Shown: positions 46,466 to 57,085, numbered from the stretch's first letter. The stretch: 64,000 nt of DNA from Pseudomonas alkylphenolica (GCF_016009175.1 NZ_JADUCM010000027.1:1-64000); one strand, 5' to 3'. The notes: generated from the letters alone by a model not told the origin. Made by a program: numbers and translations.

Positions 46466-47914
46466 TTAGGCGAGATTTATGCCCAAAGCCTTGGCAATGC
46501 CTTCTCCATAGGCCGGATCGGCCTTAAAGAAGTGCTGCAGCTGACGCTGCACAACATCCGCCGAAACCCCGGCCATCGCGCCGGCAATGTTGCTGATCAG
46601 CAGGGCTTTCTGGTCAGTGTCCATCAACCGGAACAGTGCACCGGCGTGGCTGTAGTAATCGGTGTCTTCGCGATGATCGTAACGATCCGCCACACCGTTG
46701 AGCTCCAGTGCCGGCTCGGCGAACTGTGGGGCCTGTTTGGGCGCATTACTGTAGCTGTTCGGCTCATAGTTCGGGGTCGCACCACCGTTAGTGCCAAACG
46801 CCATGCTGCCATCGCGCTGGTAGCTGTTCACCGGGCTACGTGGGGCGTTTACCGGCAATTGCTGATGGTTGGTACCAACACGGTAGCGGTGGGCATCTGC
46901 ATAGGCAAACACGCGCCCCTGGAGCATGCGGTCAGGCGACAGGCCAACACCCGGAACCATGTTGCTCGGCCCGAACGCGGCCTGCTCGACTTCGGCGAAG
47001 TAGTTGAGCGGGTTGCGGTTGAGTTCCAGCTCGCCGATCTCGATCAGCGGGAAGTCCTTTTGCGACCAGGTCTTGGTCACGTCGAACGGGTTCTCGTCGC
47101 GGCTTGCCGCTTCTTCTTCGCTCATTACCTGGATGCACACTGCCCATTTCGGGAAGTCGCCGCGCTCGATCGCTTCGAACAGATCGCGTTGGGCGTAATC
47201 CGGGTCAGTACCGGCCAGGCGTGCTGCATCGGCAGGTGCCAGGTTCTTGATGCCCTGCTTGGTCTTGAAGTGCCACTTGACCCAGGTGCGCTGACCGCAG
47301 GCATTGATCAAGCTGTAGGTGTGACTGCCAAAACCGTGCATGTGGCGATAGCCATCAGGAATGCCGCGGTCGGAGAACAGAATGGTGACCTGGTGCAGCG
47401 CCTCGGGCGAGTGCGACCAGAAGTCCCACATCATCTGCGCACTTTTCAGGTTACTTTGCGGCAGACGCTTCTGGGTGTGGATGAAGTCGGGGAATTTCAG
47501 CGGGTCGCGAATGAAAAACACCGGGGTGTTGTTACCGACGATGTCCCAGTTACCCTCTTCGGTATAGAACTTGACCGCAAAACCACGCGGGTCACGCTCG
47601 GTATCCGCCGAGCCGCGCTCGCCGCCGACAGTGGAAAAGCGCAGGAAGGTTTCGGTCTGCTTGCCGACAGCGCTGAACAGCTTGGCATAGCTGTACTGGG
47701 AAATGTCCCGCGTCACAGTGAAGGTGCCATAGGCGCCCGAACCCTTCGCGTGTACGCGACGCTCGGGGATGTTTTCGCGATTGAAGTGGGCAAGCTTTTC
47801 AATCAGGTGAAAATCATCCAGCAACAACGGCCCGCGTGGACCCGCAGAGCGCGAGTTCTGGTTATCGGCAACCGGTGCGCCGCTGGCGGTCGTCAGTGTC
47901 TTGGTCTGGCTCAT
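46466..47914 (-). CDS. katA: Monofunctional haem catalase, small-subunit type
   Basis: The protein has 482 residues. It decomposes hydrogen peroxide. The distal His lies in [19 protein letters not shown], the distal Asn in [17 protein letters not shown], and the proximal haem Tyr in [24 protein letters not shown]. The length and the NADPH-type small-subunit architecture match KatA of Pseudomonas. It is transcribed alone from a 204-base leader region holding a possible OxyR half-site, with the bacterioferritin gene downstream. Confidence 0.95.
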   Translation of the reverse strand: MSQTKTLTTASGAPVADNQNSRSAGPRGPLLLDDFHLIEKLAHFNRENIPERRVHAKGSGAYGTFTVTRDISQYSYAKLFSAVGKQTETFLRFSTVGGERGSADTERDPRGFAVKFYTEEGNWDIVGNNTPVFFIRDPLKFPDFIHTQKRLPQSNLKSAQMMWDFWSHSPEALHQVTILFSDRGIPDGYRHMHGFGSHTYSLINACGQRTWVKWHFKTKQGIKNLAPADAARLAGTDPDYAQRDLFEAIERGDFPKWAVCIQVMSEEEAASRDENPFDVTKTWSQKDFPLIEIGELELNRNPLNYFAEVEQAAFGPSNMVPGVGLSPDRMLQGRVFAYADAHRYRVGTNHQQLPVNAPRSPVNSYQRDGSMAFGTNGGATPNYEPNSYSNAPKQAPQFAEPALELNGVADRYDHREDTDYYSHAGALFRLMDTDQKALLISNIAGAMAGVSADVVQRQLQHFFKADPAYGEGIAKALGINLA

Positions 47915-48046
47915 GCGCTATCTCCTTATCGGTCTTGAACTGCATCGGTCTCGACATGCATCGGTCCCAAACGGCCGGCTAATCGGCTTGCAGTGAGTAT
48001 CGACCAGAACTATGACAGCAACAAATTTATTACCTGACTTACATCA

Positions 48047-48061
48047 ATAGATTATTACAAT
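48047..48061 (-). promoter_or_regulatory. Possible OxyR half-site upstream of katA
   Basis: On the minus strand ATTGtaataatCTAT matches ATAG-N7-CTAT at seven of eight positions, 133 bases before the katA start codon. The second half of a full OxyR site is poor. The rest of the 47915-48118 gap holds AT-rich promoter-like sequence and the rplQ terminator. Confidence 0.35.
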
Positions 48062-48071
48062 ACATGTAGAC

Positions 48072-48105
48072 ACAAAAAACCGGACACTAGGCCCGGTTTT
48101 TTGTT
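48072..48105 (-). terminator. rplQ (alpha operon) terminator
   Basis: AAAAAACCGG and CCGGTTTTTT pair around a short loop, giving T6 on the minus strand just 14 bases after the rplQ stop. It closes the alpha operon. Confidence 0.93.
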
Positions 48106-48118
48106 TCAGACTGACGTC

Positions 48119-48505
48119 TTATTCAGCAGCTTCTACCGAGCCACCGACAGGACGATCAACCAGCTCGACGTACGCCATTGGTGCGTTATCGCCAGCGCGG
48201 AAGCCGCACTTGAGGATACGCAGGTAGCCGCCCTGACGGGTGGCATAGCGCTTGCCCAGATCGTTGAACAGCTTACCGACGATTTCTTTCGAACGGGTAC
48301 GGTCGAAAGCCAGACGACGGTTAGCTACGCTGTCTTCCTTGGCCAGGGTGATCAGCGGCTCGGCAACGCGGCGCAGTTCCTTGGCTTTTGGCAGGGTAGT
48401 TTTGATCAGCTCGTGCTCGAACAGCGACACCGCCATGTTCTGGAACATAGCCTTGCGGTGAGAGCTGGTACGGCTCAGGTGACGTCCACTTTTACGATGA
48501 CGCAT
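48119..48505 (-). CDS. rplQ: Ribosomal protein L17
   Basis: The protein has 128 residues and starts [20 protein letters not shown], the invariant L17 N-terminus, with [15 protein letters not shown] in the middle. It is a large-subunit protein near the exit tunnel. It is the last gene of the alpha operon (rpsM-rpsK-rpsD-rpoA-rplQ), 42 bases after rpoA and followed by a terminator. Confidence 0.98.
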   Translation of the reverse strand: MRHRKSGRHLSRTSSHRKAMFQNMAVSLFEHELIKTTLPKAKELRRVAEPLITLAKEDSVANRRLAFDRTRSKEIVGKLFNDLGKRYATRQGGYLRILKCGFRAGDNAPMAYVELVDRPVGGSVEAAE

Positions 48506-48547
48506 GATTCATTCCTTACCAAACACTACGTTCGGTGATTACGACGA

Positions 48548-49549
48548 TCAGGCAGTCGCCTTGTCGTCCTTCTTAAGACTTGCAGGCGGCCAGTTGTCGA
48601 GGCGCATGCCGAGGGACAGACCACGGGAGGCCAGAACGTCCTTGATTTCAGTCAGGGACTTCTTGCCCAGGTTCGGAGTCTTCAACAGTTCTACTTCGGT
48701 GCGCTGAATCAGATCGCCGATGTAGTAAATGTTCTCCGCCTTAAGGCAGTTGGCCGAACGTACGGTCAATTCCAGATCGTCAACCGGACGAAGCAGGATC
48801 GGATCGATCTCGTCTTCCTGTTCGACTACCACTGGTTCGCTGTCACCTTTGAGGTCGACGAACGCAGCCAACTGCTGTTGCAGAATGGTTGCAGCACGAC
48901 GGATAGCCTCTTCAGGATCCAGAGTACCGTTGGTTTCCAGATCAATAACCAGCTTGTCCAGGTTGGTACGCTGCTCGACACGGGCGTTTTCCACCACGTA
49001 TGCGATACGGCGAACCGGGCTGAACGAAGAGTCAAGCTGCAAGCGACCAATGCTGCGGCTTTCGTCTTCATCGCTCTGACGCGAATCGGCCGGCTCATAA
49101 CCACGACCACGAGCTACGGTGAGCTTCATGTTCAGGGCGCCGTTAGACGCCAGGTTAGCGATTACGTGATCGGGGTTAACGATCTCGACATCATGATCCA
49201 GCTGAATATCGGCAGCGGTAACCACCCCCGAACCCTTTTTCGACAAGGTCAGCGTAACTTCGTCACGACCGTGCAGTTTGATAGCCAGGCCTTTCAGGTT
49301 CAACAGGATTTCAATGACATCTTCCTGTACACCTTCGATTGCCGAGTACTCATGGAGTACACCGTCAATCTCGGCCTCGACTACTGCACAGCCAGGCATA
49401 GAGGACAACAGGATGCGGCGCAGCGCGTTGCCCAGGGTATGGCCAAAGCCACGCTCGAGAGGCTCGAGCGTGATTTTAGCGCGGGTTGGACTGACGACCT
49501 GCACATCAATGTGGCGGGGCGTCAGGAACTCATTTACCGAAATCTGCAT
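48548..49549 (-). CDS. rpoA: RNA polymerase alpha subunit
   Basis: The protein has 333 residues. The N-terminal assembly domain (about 1-235) contains [23 protein letters not shown] flexible linker with [21 protein letters not shown] leads to the C-terminal domain (about 250-325), with [34 protein letters not shown], which contacts UP elements and activators. It lies 22 bases after rpsD, in the alpha operon. Confidence 0.98.
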   Translation of the reverse strand: MQISVNEFLTPRHIDVQVVSPTRAKITLEPLERGFGHTLGNALRRILLSSMPGCAVVEAEIDGVLHEYSAIEGVQEDVIEILLNLKGLAIKLHGRDEVTLTLSKKGSGVVTAADIQLDHDVEIVNPDHVIANLASNGALNMKLTVARGRGYEPADSRQSDEDESRSIGRLQLDSSFSPVRRIAYVVENARVEQRTNLDKLVIDLETNGTLDPEEAIRRAATILQQQLAAFVDLKGDSEPVVVEQEDEIDPILLRPVDDLELTVRSANCLKAENIYYIGDLIQRTEVELLKTPNLGKKSLTEIKDVLASRGLSLGMRLDNWPPASLKKDDKATA

Positions 49550-49571
49550 GGATGCACCTATTTTCTAGCCC

Positions 49572-50192
49572 TTACTTGGAGTAGAGCTCGACAATCAGGC
49601 TTTCGTTGATGTCGGCGGACAGGTCACTGCGAGCTGGAACGTTCTTGAAAACGCCCGACTTCTTGGCAGCATCCACATCTACCCACTCAACGCGGCCACG
49701 CTGGGCGCACAGTTCAAGGGCTTGAACAATGCGCAGCTGGTTCAGCGATTTCTCGCGAACTGCGACCACGTCACCCGGACGAACTTGGTAGGACGGAATG
49801 TTTACAGTCTTGCCGTTGATGCTGATCGCTTTATGCGAAACCAGCTGACGAGATTCGGCACGAGTAGCGCCAAAGCCCATACGATAAACGACGTTATCCA
49901 GACGGCATTCGAGCAGTTGCAGCAGGTTCTCACCGGTAGCACCCTTCTTGGCGGCTGCTTCCTTGTAGTAACCACTGAACTGACGCTCGAGAACGCCATA
50001 GATGCGACGTACTTTTTGTTTCTCGCGCAGCTGGGTACCGTAGTCGGACTGACGGCCACGGCGCTGGCCGTGGATACCTGGGGCTGCTTCGATGTTGCAC
50101 TTCGATTCCAGAGCGCGAACGCCGCTCTTCAGGAACAGATCGGTGCCTTCACGACGAGACAGTTTGCATTTTGGACCAATGTAACGTGCCAT
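49572..50192 (-). CDS. rpsD: Ribosomal protein S4
   Basis: The protein has 206 residues. The N-terminus is [18 protein letters not shown], and an S4 RNA-binding domain (about 96-160) has [28 protein letters not shown]. It nucleates 30S assembly, and in E. coli it represses the alpha operon by binding the leader of rpsM. Only one cysteine remains near the N-terminus (C9), so this is the zinc-free form. Confidence 0.98.
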   Translation of the reverse strand: MARYIGPKCKLSRREGTDLFLKSGVRALESKCNIEAAPGIHGQRRGRQSDYGTQLREKQKVRRIYGVLERQFSGYYKEAAAKKGATGENLLQLLECRLDNVVYRMGFGATRAESRQLVSHKAISINGKTVNIPSYQVRPGDVVAVREKSLNQLRIVQALELCAQRGRVEWVDVDAAKKSGVFKNVPARSDLSADINESLIVELYSK

Positions 50193-50207
50193 TTATCTGT
50201 CTCCTGA

Positions 50208-50597
50208 TTACACGCGGCGCTTCTTCGGCGGACGGCACCCGTTATGCGGGATTGGCGTCACGTCGGTGATGCTGGCGATCTTATAGCCACAACCGTTCAA
50301 AGCACGAACAGCGGACTCACGACCTGGACCTGGACCCTTGACGTTTACGTCGAGGTTCTTCAGACCATATTCCAGCGCAGCTTGACCAGCACGCTCAGCA
50401 GCTACTTGAGCAGCGAACGGGGTGGACTTGCGGGAACCGCGGAAACCCGAACCGCCGGAGGTAGCCCAGGACAGGGCGTTACCTTGACGATCGGTAATGG
50501 TCACGATGGTGTTGTTAAAAGAGGCATGGATGTGGGCGATGCCATCAACCACTGTCTTTTTAACTTTTTTACGAGGACGAGCAGCAGGTTTTGCCAT
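50208..50597 (-). CDS. rpsK: Ribosomal protein S11
   Basis: The protein has 129 residues. [21 protein letters not shown] and the C-terminal [18 protein letters not shown] are diagnostic. The N-terminus is basic ([15 protein letters not shown]). It lines the platform of the 30S subunit. It lies 15 bases before rpsD and 30 after rpsM. Confidence 0.98.
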   Translation of the reverse strand: MAKPAARPRKKVKKTVVDGIAHIHASFNNTIVTITDRQGNALSWATSGGSGFRGSRKSTPFAAQVAAERAGQAALEYGLKNLDVNVKGPGPGRESAVRALNGCGYKIASITDVTPIPHNGCRPPKKRRV

Positions 50598-50627
50598 TTC
50601 TAAATTCCTGTCGATTCGCTGGTGCGA

Positions 50628-50984
50628 TTACTTGCGGATCGGCTTACGCGGACCTTTACGGGTACGCGCATTGGTCTTGGTACGCTGACCGCGTACTGGC
50701 AGACCCCGACGATGACGCAGGCCGCGGTAGCAACCCAGGTCCATCAAACGCTTGATTTTCATGTTGATGTCACGACGCAGATCACCTTCGGTGATGTACT
50801 TCGCAACTTCAGTACGCAGCGATTCAACCTGCTCGTCGCTCAGATCCTTGATCTTTGCGGCTGGGTTGACCCCAGTAGCTTCGCAGATTTTCTGCGAAGT
50901 AGTGCGACCAACACCATAGATGTAGGTCAGCGAGATAACAGTATGCTTGTTATCTGGAATGTTGACGCCTGCAATACGGGCCAT
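50628..50984 (-). CDS. rpsM: Ribosomal protein S13
   Basis: The protein has 118 residues, with [30 protein letters not shown] at the N-terminus and the [25 protein letters not shown] tail that reaches the P-site tRNA. It is first in the alpha operon. The 131-base gap between rpmJ and rpsM contains a strong hairpin at 51071-51098 that could end the spc operon or mediate S4 control. Confidence 0.98.
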   Translation of the reverse strand: MARIAGVNIPDNKHTVISLTYIYGVGRTTSQKICEATGVNPAAKIKDLSDEQVESLRTEVAKYITEGDLRRDINMKIKRLMDLGCYRGLRHRRGLPVRGQRTKTNARTRKGPRKPIRK

Positions 50985-51070
50985 TCAGTGGGACTCCAAT
51001 TGACAGCTACCTACGCCCCGGAAGCCAAGAAATAGGGCGCGAGATAATATCGCTGTAGAAACAAATAATC

Positions 51071-51098
51071 AACCCAGCAGCACACTAGCTGCTGGGTT
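51071..51098. promoter_or_regulatory. Hairpin between rpmJ and rpsM
   Basis: A perfect 11-base stem, AACCCAGCAGC with GCTGCTGGGTT, has a six-base loop. On the minus strand it is followed by GATTATTTG rather than a clean T-run, so termination would be weak. It lies 18 bases after the rpmJ stop and 87 before the rpsM start, where an alpha-operon leader or S4 target would be. Confidence 0.7.
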
Positions 51099-51115
51099 TG
51101 AAGCGCAGATCACAC

Positions 51116-51232
51116 TCAGCCTTGGCGCTGTTTGTGACGTGGTTCCGCACTGCAAATTACTCGAACAACACCTTCGCGGCGAATAATTTTGCAGTTACGG
51201 CACAGCTTTTTCACCGATGCACGAACTTTCAT
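51116..51232 (-). CDS. rpmJ: Ribosomal protein L36
   Basis: The protein has 38 residues, read directly on the minus strand as [20 protein letters not shown]...RHKQRQG. It is the zinc-ribbon (C+) form, with C11, C14, C27 and H33. Pseudomonas usually also has a zinc-free copy under Zur control elsewhere. It lies 28 bases after secY, as the last gene of the spc operon. Confidence 0.97.
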
Positions 51233-51260
51233 CACCAACTCCTCGAACCTTAAGGGTCTC

Positions 51261-52592
51261 TCAGCGCAGCAAACCGCTGCCGCCGTAGCCTTTCAGGTTG
51301 GCTTTCTTCATCAGGGATTCGTACTGGTGCGAAACGAGGTGCGATTGTACTTGGGACATGAAGTCCATCACAACCACTACCACAATCAGCAACGAGGTCC
51401 CGCCAAGGTAGAACGGAACGTTTGCCGCAACCACCAGGAACTGGGGAAGCAGACAGACGGCCGTCATATAAAGAGCACCGAACATGGTCAAGCGGGTCAG
51501 AACGCCATCAATGTAGCGCGCCGACTGCTCACCTGGACGGATGCCCGGAATAAAGGCACCGGACTTCTTCAGGTTTTCCGCTACGTCTTTCGGATTGAAC
51601 ATCAACGCCGTATAGAAGAAGCAGAAGAAAATAATCCCTGCACTAAACAGCAGAATATTCAACGGCTGACCAGGAGCGATCGACTGCGAGATGTCCTGCA
51701 ACCAGCCCATACCTTCGGACTGACCGAACCAGGCACCCAGCGAAGCCGGGAACAGCAAAATGCTGCTCGCGAAAATGGCAGGAATTACGCCCGCCATGTT
51801 CACCTTCAGCGGCAAGTGGCTAGTCTGCGCAGCGAAGACCTTACGGCCCTGCTGACGCTTGGCGTAGTGAACGGCGATTCGACGCTGACCACGCTCAATG
51901 AACACCACAAAACCGATAATCGCTACTGCCAGCAAACCGATTGCGACCAGAGCGAAAATGTTGATATCGCCCGTACGTGCAGACTCGAAAGACTGCCCGA
52001 TTGCTCTCGGAAGACCGGCGACGATACCTGCGAAGATCAACATCGAGATACCGTTGCCTACACCGCGCTCCGTGATCTGCTCACCCAGCCACATCATGAA
52101 CATTGCGCCAGCCACAAACGTGGAGACCGCAACGAAATGGAAGCCAAAATCAGCAGAGAACGCCACGCCCTGACCGGCCAGACCAATGGACATGCCAATG
52201 GCCTGGACCAGCGCCAGGATTACGGTGCCGTAGCGGGTGTACTGGCTGATCTTGCGACGGCCAGCTTCACCTTCCTTCTTCAACTGCTCCAGCTGCGGGC
52301 TGACGGCGGTCATCAGCTGCATGATGATCGATGCCGAAATGTACGGCATGATCCCCAGTGCAAAGATGCTCATCCGTTCCAGCGCGCCGCCGGAAAACAT
52401 GTTGAACAAGCTAAGAATGGTCCCCTCATTCTGTCGAAACAGTTCCGCCAGCCGGTCCGGGTTGATACCTGGAACTGGGATGTGTGCGCCTATCCGATAG
52501 ACGATGATCGCCAGGAACAGAAAACGCAGACGAGCCCAAAGTTCAGACATCCCGCCTTTACCGAGCGAAGAGAGAGCACCTTGCTTAGCCAT
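51261..52592 (-). CDS. secY: Protein translocase subunit SecY
   Basis: The protein has 443 residues and ten membrane helices. It forms the channel of the SecYEG translocon. The plug region follows helix 1 ([22 protein letters not shown]), and typical loops are [30 protein letters not shown] and [31 protein letters not shown]. It starts immediately after rplO, with no spacer beyond the stop codon, which suggests translational coupling. Confidence 0.98.
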
Positions 52593-53027
52593 TTATTCCT
52601 CGAACTTGCCGCCAGCTGCTTCGATAGCCGCACGCGCACCTTTGGTGGCTGCGATACCCTTGATGGTGACTGCGCGAGTAACTTCGCCCGACAGCATGAT
52701 TTTCACACGCTGTACGTTCTGGTTAATCACGTTGGCATCCTTCAGGGATTGCACGGTGACAACGTCGCCTTCCACTTTGGCCAGCTCGGACAGACGCACT
52801 TCTGCGCGGTCCATGGCTTTCAGGGAAACGAAGCCGAATTTCGGCAGACGACGGTGCAGCGGCTGTTGACCGCCTTCAAAGCCTGGAGCAATGGTGCCAC
52901 CGGAACGGGAGGTTTGACCTTTGTGACCACGGCCACCAGTCTTACCCAAACCGCTACCGATACCACGGCCCGGACGATGCTTCTCGCGACGGGAACCCGG
53001 CGCTGGACTCAGATCATTGAGTTTCAT
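52593..53027 (-). CDS. rplO: Ribosomal protein L15
   Basis: The protein has 144 residues. The N-terminus [26 protein letters not shown] and the glycine-rich [16 protein letters not shown] extension are characteristic. The C-terminal [23 protein letters not shown] closes the globular domain. It is a late 50S assembly protein, three bases after rpmD. Confidence 0.98.
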   Translation of the reverse strand: MKLNDLSPAPGSRREKHRPGRGIGSGLGKTGGRGHKGQTSRSGGTIAPGFEGGQQPLHRRLPKFGFVSLKAMDRAEVRLSELAKVEGDVVTVQSLKDANVINQNVQRVKIMLSGEVTRAVTIKGIAATKGARAAIEAAGGKFEE

Positions 53028-53030
53028 CGA

Positions 53031-53207
53031 TTAACCCTCGACGCGCAGCATGTAGTAAGCCTTGTTGATCATCCCGCGATTCTCGGGAGTATCCAGGACT
53101 TCTACAGTGTGACCGATGCGGCGCAGACCCAGACCCTTAACACACAGTTTGTGGTTAGGGAGACGGCCGGCGGTGCTTTTGATCAGCGTTACTTTAACGG
53201 TAGCCAT
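53031..53207 (-). CDS. rpmD: Ribosomal protein L30
   Basis: The protein has 58 residues, read on the minus strand as [20 protein letters not shown] followed by a [11 protein letters not shown] segment and a TAA stop. It has the normal length for bacterial L30. It sits between rpsE (two bases away) and rplO (three bases away). Confidence 0.97.
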   Translation of the reverse strand: MATVKVTLIKSTAGRLPNHKLCVKGLGLRRIGHTVEVLDTPENRGMINKAYYMLRVEG

Positions 53208-53209
53208 GA

Positions 53210-53710
53210 TCAGCGGATCTCCTCAACGCTCTTGCCGCGCTTGGCAGCAATGGATTCAGGAGACTGCATAGCCTTCAGACCCTTGAAAGTGGCGTGAACC
53301 ACGTTTACAGGGTTAGTCGAGCCGTAGCACTTGGCCAGGACGTTCTGAACGCCAGCAACTTCCAGGACGGCACGCATTGCGCCACCGGCGATGATACCGG
53401 TACCTTCAGAGGCAGGCTGCATGTACACCTTCGACGCGCCATGGGCGGACTTGGTAGCGTACTGCAGAGTGGTGCCGTTCAGGTCAACCTGAATCATGTT
53501 GCGGCGGGCAGCTTCCATGGCTTTCTGGATCGCAGCAGGTACTTCGCGCGATTTGCCACGGCCGAAGCCGACACGACCTTTACCATCACCAACCACGGTC
53601 AACGCGGTGAAAGTGAAGATACGGCCGCCTTTAACGGTTTTTGCTACGCGGTTAACTTGAACCAGCTTCTCGATGTAGCCTTCGTCGCGCTTTTGATCGT
53701 TATTTGACAT
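53210..53710 (-). CDS. rpsE: Ribosomal protein S5
   Basis: The protein has 166 residues. The double-stranded-RNA-binding-like N-terminal domain has [21 protein letters not shown] and [19 protein letters not shown]. The C-terminal domain has [22 protein letters not shown]. It contributes to decoding accuracy; changes near residues 20-30 give spectinomycin resistance in other bacteria. Confidence 0.98.
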   Translation of the reverse strand: MSNNDQKRDEGYIEKLVQVNRVAKTVKGGRIFTFTALTVVGDGKGRVGFGRGKSREVPAAIQKAMEAARRNMIQVDLNGTTLQYATKSAHGASKVYMQPASEGTGIIAGGAMRAVLEVAGVQNVLAKCYGSTNPVNVVHATFKGLKAMQSPESIAAKRGKSVEEIR

Positions 53711-53713
53711 AAC

Positions 53714-54064
53714 TTAGAACTCCAGTCCGCCTTCACGAGCACCATCAGCCAGCGCTTTCACACGGCCGTGATACTTGAAGCCAGAACGGTCAAAGGCAAC
53801 TTGAGATACACCGGCGGCTTTCGCGCGCTCAGCTACCAGCTTGCCAACCTTAGTGGCCGCGTCGATGTTGCCAGTGGCGCCATCACGCAGGTCTTTGTCC
53901 AAAGTCGAGGCGCTGGCCAGGACTTTGCTGCCGTCGGCCGAAATGACCTGGGCGTAGATGTGCTGCGAGGAGCGGAACACGCAGAGACGCACGACTTCGA
54001 GTTCGTGCATTTTCAGGCGTGCTTTGCGAGCGCGACGCAGTCGAGTAACTTTTTTGTCGGTCAT
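53714..54064 (-). CDS. rplR: Ribosomal protein L18
   Basis: The protein has 116 residues. It binds 5S rRNA. The basic N-terminus [24 protein letters not shown] precedes a core with [21 protein letters not shown], and the C-terminus is [26 protein letters not shown]. It lies three bases before rpsE. Confidence 0.98.
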   Translation of the reverse strand: MTDKKVTRLRRARKARLKMHELEVVRLCVFRSSQHIYAQVISADGSKVLASASTLDKDLRDGATGNIDAATKVGKLVAERAKAAGVSQVAFDRSGFKYHGRVKALADGAREGGLEF

Positions 54065-54074
54065 TTGCTAGGCC

Positions 54075-54608
54075 CTACTTCTTCTTGGCTTCTTTACGAC
54101 GGACGACTTCGTCCGCGTAACGCACACCCTTGCCTTTGTACGGCTCTGGTGGACGGAAGTCGCGGATTTCAGCGGCCACCTGACCTACCAGCTGCTTGTC
54201 GATACCCTTGATCAGGATATCGGTCTGGCTTGGGGTCTCAGCGGTGATGCCCTCAGGCAATTCGTAATCCACTGGATGCGAGAAGCCGAGCGCAAGGTTC
54301 AGCACAGTGCCTTTAGCCTGAGCTTTGTAACCAACACCGACCAGCTGGAGCTTACGCTCGAAGCCTTGGCTTACGCCTTGGACCATGTTGTTTACCAGAG
54401 CACGGGTAGTACCGGCCATAGCGCGAGTTTGTTGATCGCCATTGCGAGCAGCGAAACGCAGCTCACCAGCTTCTTCAACGACTTCTACTGACGAGTGAAC
54501 GTTCAGTTCGAGAGTGCCCTTGGCACCCTTCACCGAAAGCTGCTGGCCGACGAATTTAACTTCGACGCCTGCTGGCAGCTTAACGGGGTTCTTAGCGACG
54601 CGAGACAT
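54075..54608 (-). CDS. rplF: Ribosomal protein L6
   Basis: The protein has 177 residues with two repeated domains. The N-terminus is [21 protein letters not shown], and the C-terminal signature is [24 protein letters not shown]. It lies near the factor-binding site of the 50S subunit. It is 12 bases after rpsH. Confidence 0.98.
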   Translation of the reverse strand: MSRVAKNPVKLPAGVEVKFVGQQLSVKGAKGTLELNVHSSVEVVEEAGELRFAARNGDQQTRAMAGTTRALVNNMVQGVSQGFERKLQLVGVGYKAQAKGTVLNLALGFSHPVDYELPEGITAETPSQTDILIKGIDKQLVGQVAAEIRDFRPPEPYKGKGVRYADEVVRRKEAKKK

Positions 54609-54620
54609 GCTTATCCCCCC

Positions 54621-55013
54621 TTAGAACACTGTGCAGAGAACTTCGCCGCCGACACCGGCAGCGCGCGCAGCACGATCAGTCATCACACCTTTGTTGGTGG
54701 AGACGATAGACACGCCCAGACCGCCACGTACTTTCGGCAGTTCTTCGACGGACTTGTACTGACGCAGGCCTGGACGACTTACGCGCTTGACTTCTTCGAT
54801 GACTGGACGGCCTTCGAAGTATTTCAGCTCGATGGAAAGCGATGGCTTTACTTCGCTGCTGACTTGGTAGCCAGCGATGTAACCTTCGTCTTTCAGAACT
54901 TTGGCTACCGCAACCTTCAGAGTCGACGAAGGCATGCTTACGACGGACTTTTCAGCCATCTGGGCATTACGGATGCGAGTTAGCATGTCCGCTAACGGGT
55001 CCTGCATACTCAT
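54621..55013 (-). CDS. rpsH: Ribosomal protein S8
   Basis: The protein has 130 residues, with [22 protein letters not shown] at the N-terminus and the [27 protein letters not shown] end. It is a primary 16S binder, and in E. coli it represses the spc operon by binding the rplE leader. It is unusually far (208 bases) from rpsN; the gap holds two terminator-like hairpins and a possible promoter, so S8 onward may be transcribed separately. Confidence 0.98.
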   Translation of the reverse strand: MSMQDPLADMLTRIRNAQMAEKSVVSMPSSTLKVAVAKVLKDEGYIAGYQVSSEVKPSLSIELKYFEGRPVIEEVKRVSRPGLRQYKSVEELPKVRGGLGVSIVSTNKGVMTDRAARAAGVGGEVLCTVF

Positions 55014-55081
55014 GGGCTAGACGCTCCTGATACAAGAAAAATTAGCCTCTCGGCTACTACAGTCGCCTGAGCGACCAGGTC

Positions 55082-55107
55082 AAAAAACCCGGGCTCAGGA
55101 GAGCCGG
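55082..55107 (-). terminator. Terminator-like hairpin 2 in the rpsN-rpsH gap
   Basis: On the minus strand CCGGCTC, loop TCCT and GAGCC-C-GG form a stem with one bulged base. It is followed by GTTTTTTG, a six-T run. This is a good intrinsic terminator by inspection, placed inside the spc operon. Confidence 0.75.
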
Positions 55108-55128
55108 TCATTCTAGACAGATCCCAGA

Positions 55129-55162
55129 AACGAAACAAGCCCCAGAAGGGGCTTGTTTCGTT
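55129..55162. terminator. Terminator-like hairpin 1 in the rpsN-rpsH gap
   Basis: A perfect 15-base inverted repeat, AACGAAACAAGCCCC with GGGGCTTGTTTCGTT, has an AGAA/TTCT loop and ends in T-rich sequence in both directions. It lies 60 bases after the rpsN stop. Confidence 0.85.
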
Positions 55163-55221
55163 GCAATGTCACCGGTGGTCGGAAGATTGCTCTTCCGCCA
55201 CCTGGACGCTGCCGGCACGTC

Positions 55222-55527
55222 TTACCAGCTGGCTTTAACCAGACCTGGAACGTCACCGCGCATTGCTGCTTCACGCAGCTTGTTACGGCCGAGGCCGAAC
55301 TTGCGGTAAACGCCGTGTGGACGGCCGGTGATGCGGCAGCGGTTACGCAGGCGCGAAGCGCTGGCGTCACGTGGCTGCTTCTGCAGAGCTACGACAGCGG
55401 CAAAACGCTCTTCTGGAGTTGCTTCCAGATTAACGATGGTCGCTTTCAGCTCGGCACGCTTCTTGGCGTACTTGGCAACAGTGAGCTGACGCTTCAGCTC
55501 ACGGTTTTTCATGCTCTTCTTGGCCAT
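55222..55527 (-). CDS. rpsN: Ribosomal protein S14 (zinc-free form)
   Basis: The protein has 101 residues, with [20 protein letters not shown] at the N-terminus and [21 protein letters not shown] near the end. Only one cysteine is present, so this is the long, zinc-independent S14. The start at 55527 is preferred; the frame continues upstream to 55593 over rplE without S14 homology. It is 13 bases after rplE and is followed by the hairpin pair described at 55082-55162. Confidence 0.97.
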   Translation of the reverse strand: MAKKSMKNRELKRQLTVAKYAKKRAELKATIVNLEATPEERFAAVVALQKQPRDASASRLRNRCRITGRPHGVYRKFGLGRNKLREAAMRGDVPGLVKASW

Positions 55528-55540
55528 TTTCCTACTCCAA

Positions 55541-56080
55541 TCAGTTGCGGAACGGGAATTTGAAAGCACGCAGCAGAGCGCGGCCTTCGTCATCGTTCTT
55601 GGCAGTGGTGGTCAGGGTAATGTCCAGACCGCGCAGAGCATCGATCTTGTCGTAGTCGATTTCCGGGAAGATGATCTGCTCTTTCACGCCCATGCTGTAG
55701 TTGCCACGACCGTCGAAGGACTTGGCATTCAGGCCGCGGAAGTCGCGAACCCGAGGCAGGGAGATCGCCAGCAGGCGGTCCAGGAATTCGTACATACGAT
55801 CACGGCGCAGAGTAACTTTAACGCCGATCGGCCAGCCCTCACGGACTTTAAAGCCCGCGATGGATTTCCGAGCGAAAGTCACAACGGCTTTCTGACCGGT
55901 GATCTTCTCCAGGTCAGCAACAGCGTGCTCGATGACTTTTTTGTCGCCGACAGCTTCGCCCAGACCCATGTTCAGGGTGATCTTGGTAACGCGCGGAACT
56001 TCCATCACGTTCGCCAGCTTAAGTTCTTCCTTAAGCTTCGGAGCAATTTCCTTCCGGTAAATCTCTTTCAGTCGTGCCAT
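55541..56080 (-). CDS. rplE: Ribosomal protein L5
   Basis: The protein has 179 residues. [25 protein letters not shown] and [25 protein letters not shown] are diagnostic. It binds 5S rRNA and contacts P-site tRNA. It is 20 bases after rplX. In E. coli this start region is the S8 repressor target. Confidence 0.98.
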   Translation of the reverse strand: MARLKEIYRKEIAPKLKEELKLANVMEVPRVTKITLNMGLGEAVGDKKVIEHAVADLEKITGQKAVVTFARKSIAGFKVREGWPIGVKVTLRRDRMYEFLDRLLAISLPRVRDFRGLNAKSFDGRGNYSMGVKEQIIFPEIDYDKIDALRGLDITLTTTAKNDDEGRALLRAFKFPFRN

Positions 56081-56100
56081 GGTCTTCTACCTAGCAGTGT

Positions 56101-56415
56101 TCAAGCATCAACCGCTTTTTGGGTCGACTTGAAGACACGAATTTTCTTGCCGTCTTCTACTTTGAAACCAACGCGGTCAGCCTTGTTGGTTTCGCCGTTG
56201 AAAATGGCGACGTTGGAAGCGTGCAGTGGCGCTTCTTTCTCGACGATACCGCCTTGTACGCCCGACATCGGGTTAGGCTTGGTATGACGCTTCACCAGGT
56301 TGATCCCACCAACGACCAGACGGTCGTCAGCGAGAACCTTGAGCACCTTACCGCGCTTACCTTTGTCTTTGCCGGCGATCACGATGATCTCGTCGTCACG
56401 ACGAATCTTTTGCAT
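56101..56415 (-). CDS. rplX: Ribosomal protein L24
   Basis: The protein has 104 residues. The KOW motif is [25 protein letters not shown], followed by [14 protein letters not shown]. It initiates 50S assembly. It is 11 bases after rplN. Confidence 0.98.
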   Translation of the reverse strand: MQKIRRDDEIIVIAGKDKGKRGKVLKVLADDRLVVGGINLVKRHTKPNPMSGVQGGIVEKEAPLHASNVAIFNGETNKADRVGFKVEDGKKIRVFKSTQKAVDA

Positions 56416-56426
56416 GTCGGATCTCC

Positions 56427-56795
56427 TTACAGCACTTCTGGGGCGAGCGAGACGATCTTCATGAACTTCTCAGTACGAAGTTCACGGGTCACTGGCCCAA
56501 AGATACGGGTGCCGATCGGCTCTTGCTTGTTGTTCAGCAGAACAGCAGCATTGCCATCAAAGCGGATGATGGAGCCGTCAGCGCGACGGACACCGTGGCG
56601 AGTGCGGACTACAACAGCAGTCATCACTTGGCCTTTCTTCACTTTACCGCGAGGAATTGCTTCCTTGACGGTTACCTTGATGATGTCACCGATACCGGCG
56701 TAACGGCGGTGCGAACCGCCGAGAACCTTGATGCACATGACGCGACGAGCGCCGCTGTTATCGGCCACATCGAGCATGGATTGAGTCTGAATCAT
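56427..56795 (-). CDS. rplN: Ribosomal protein L14
   Basis: The protein has 122 residues, with [27 protein letters not shown] at the N-terminus and the [19 protein letters not shown]-type core. It lies at the subunit interface. It is the first gene of the spc operon, 23 bases after rpsQ. Confidence 0.98.
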   Translation of the reverse strand: MIQTQSMLDVADNSGARRVMCIKVLGGSHRRYAGIGDIIKVTVKEAIPRGKVKKGQVMTAVVVRTRHGVRRADGSIIRFDGNAAVLLNNKQEPIGTRIFGPVTRELRTEKFMKIVSLAPEVL

Positions 56796-56818
56796 AAAAT
56801 TTCTCCGACCCTTAGCCC

Positions 56819-57085
56819 TTAGACTTCAACAGCGCGTTCGAGAACTTCAACCAGTGCCCAAGCTTTGGTCTTGGCCAGCGGACGGGTCTCGCGGATGGAG
56901 ACCTTGTCGCCGATGTGGCACTGATTGGTTTCGTCGTGCGCGTGCAGCTTAGTCGAACGCTTAACGTATTTACCGTAGATCGGGTGCTTTACGCGACGCT
57001 CGATCAGTACGGTGATGGTTTTGTCCATCTTGTCGCTGACGACACGGCCAGTCAGCGTACGGACGGTTTTTTCAGCTTCAGCCAT
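56819..57085 (-). CDS. rpsQ: Ribosomal protein S17
   Basis: The protein has 88 residues. [33 protein letters not shown] and [17 protein letters not shown] are diagnostic of this OB-fold protein. The ATG at 57085 is used; a GTG two codons upstream would overlap rpmC. It is last in the S10 operon. Confidence 0.97.
   Translation of the reverse strand: MAEAEKTVRTLTGRVVSDKMDKTITVLIERRVKHPIYGKYVKRSTKLHAHDETNQCHIGDKVSIRETRPLAKTKAWALVEVLERAVEV

Noticed and set aside
46421-47938. 505-codon open frame on the plus strand
   Set aside because: It is antisense to katA, which has all its catalytic residues.
51189-53297. 702-codon open frame on the plus strand
   Set aside because: It is antisense to secY, rplO and rpmD; the composition is that of a complement of highly expressed genes.
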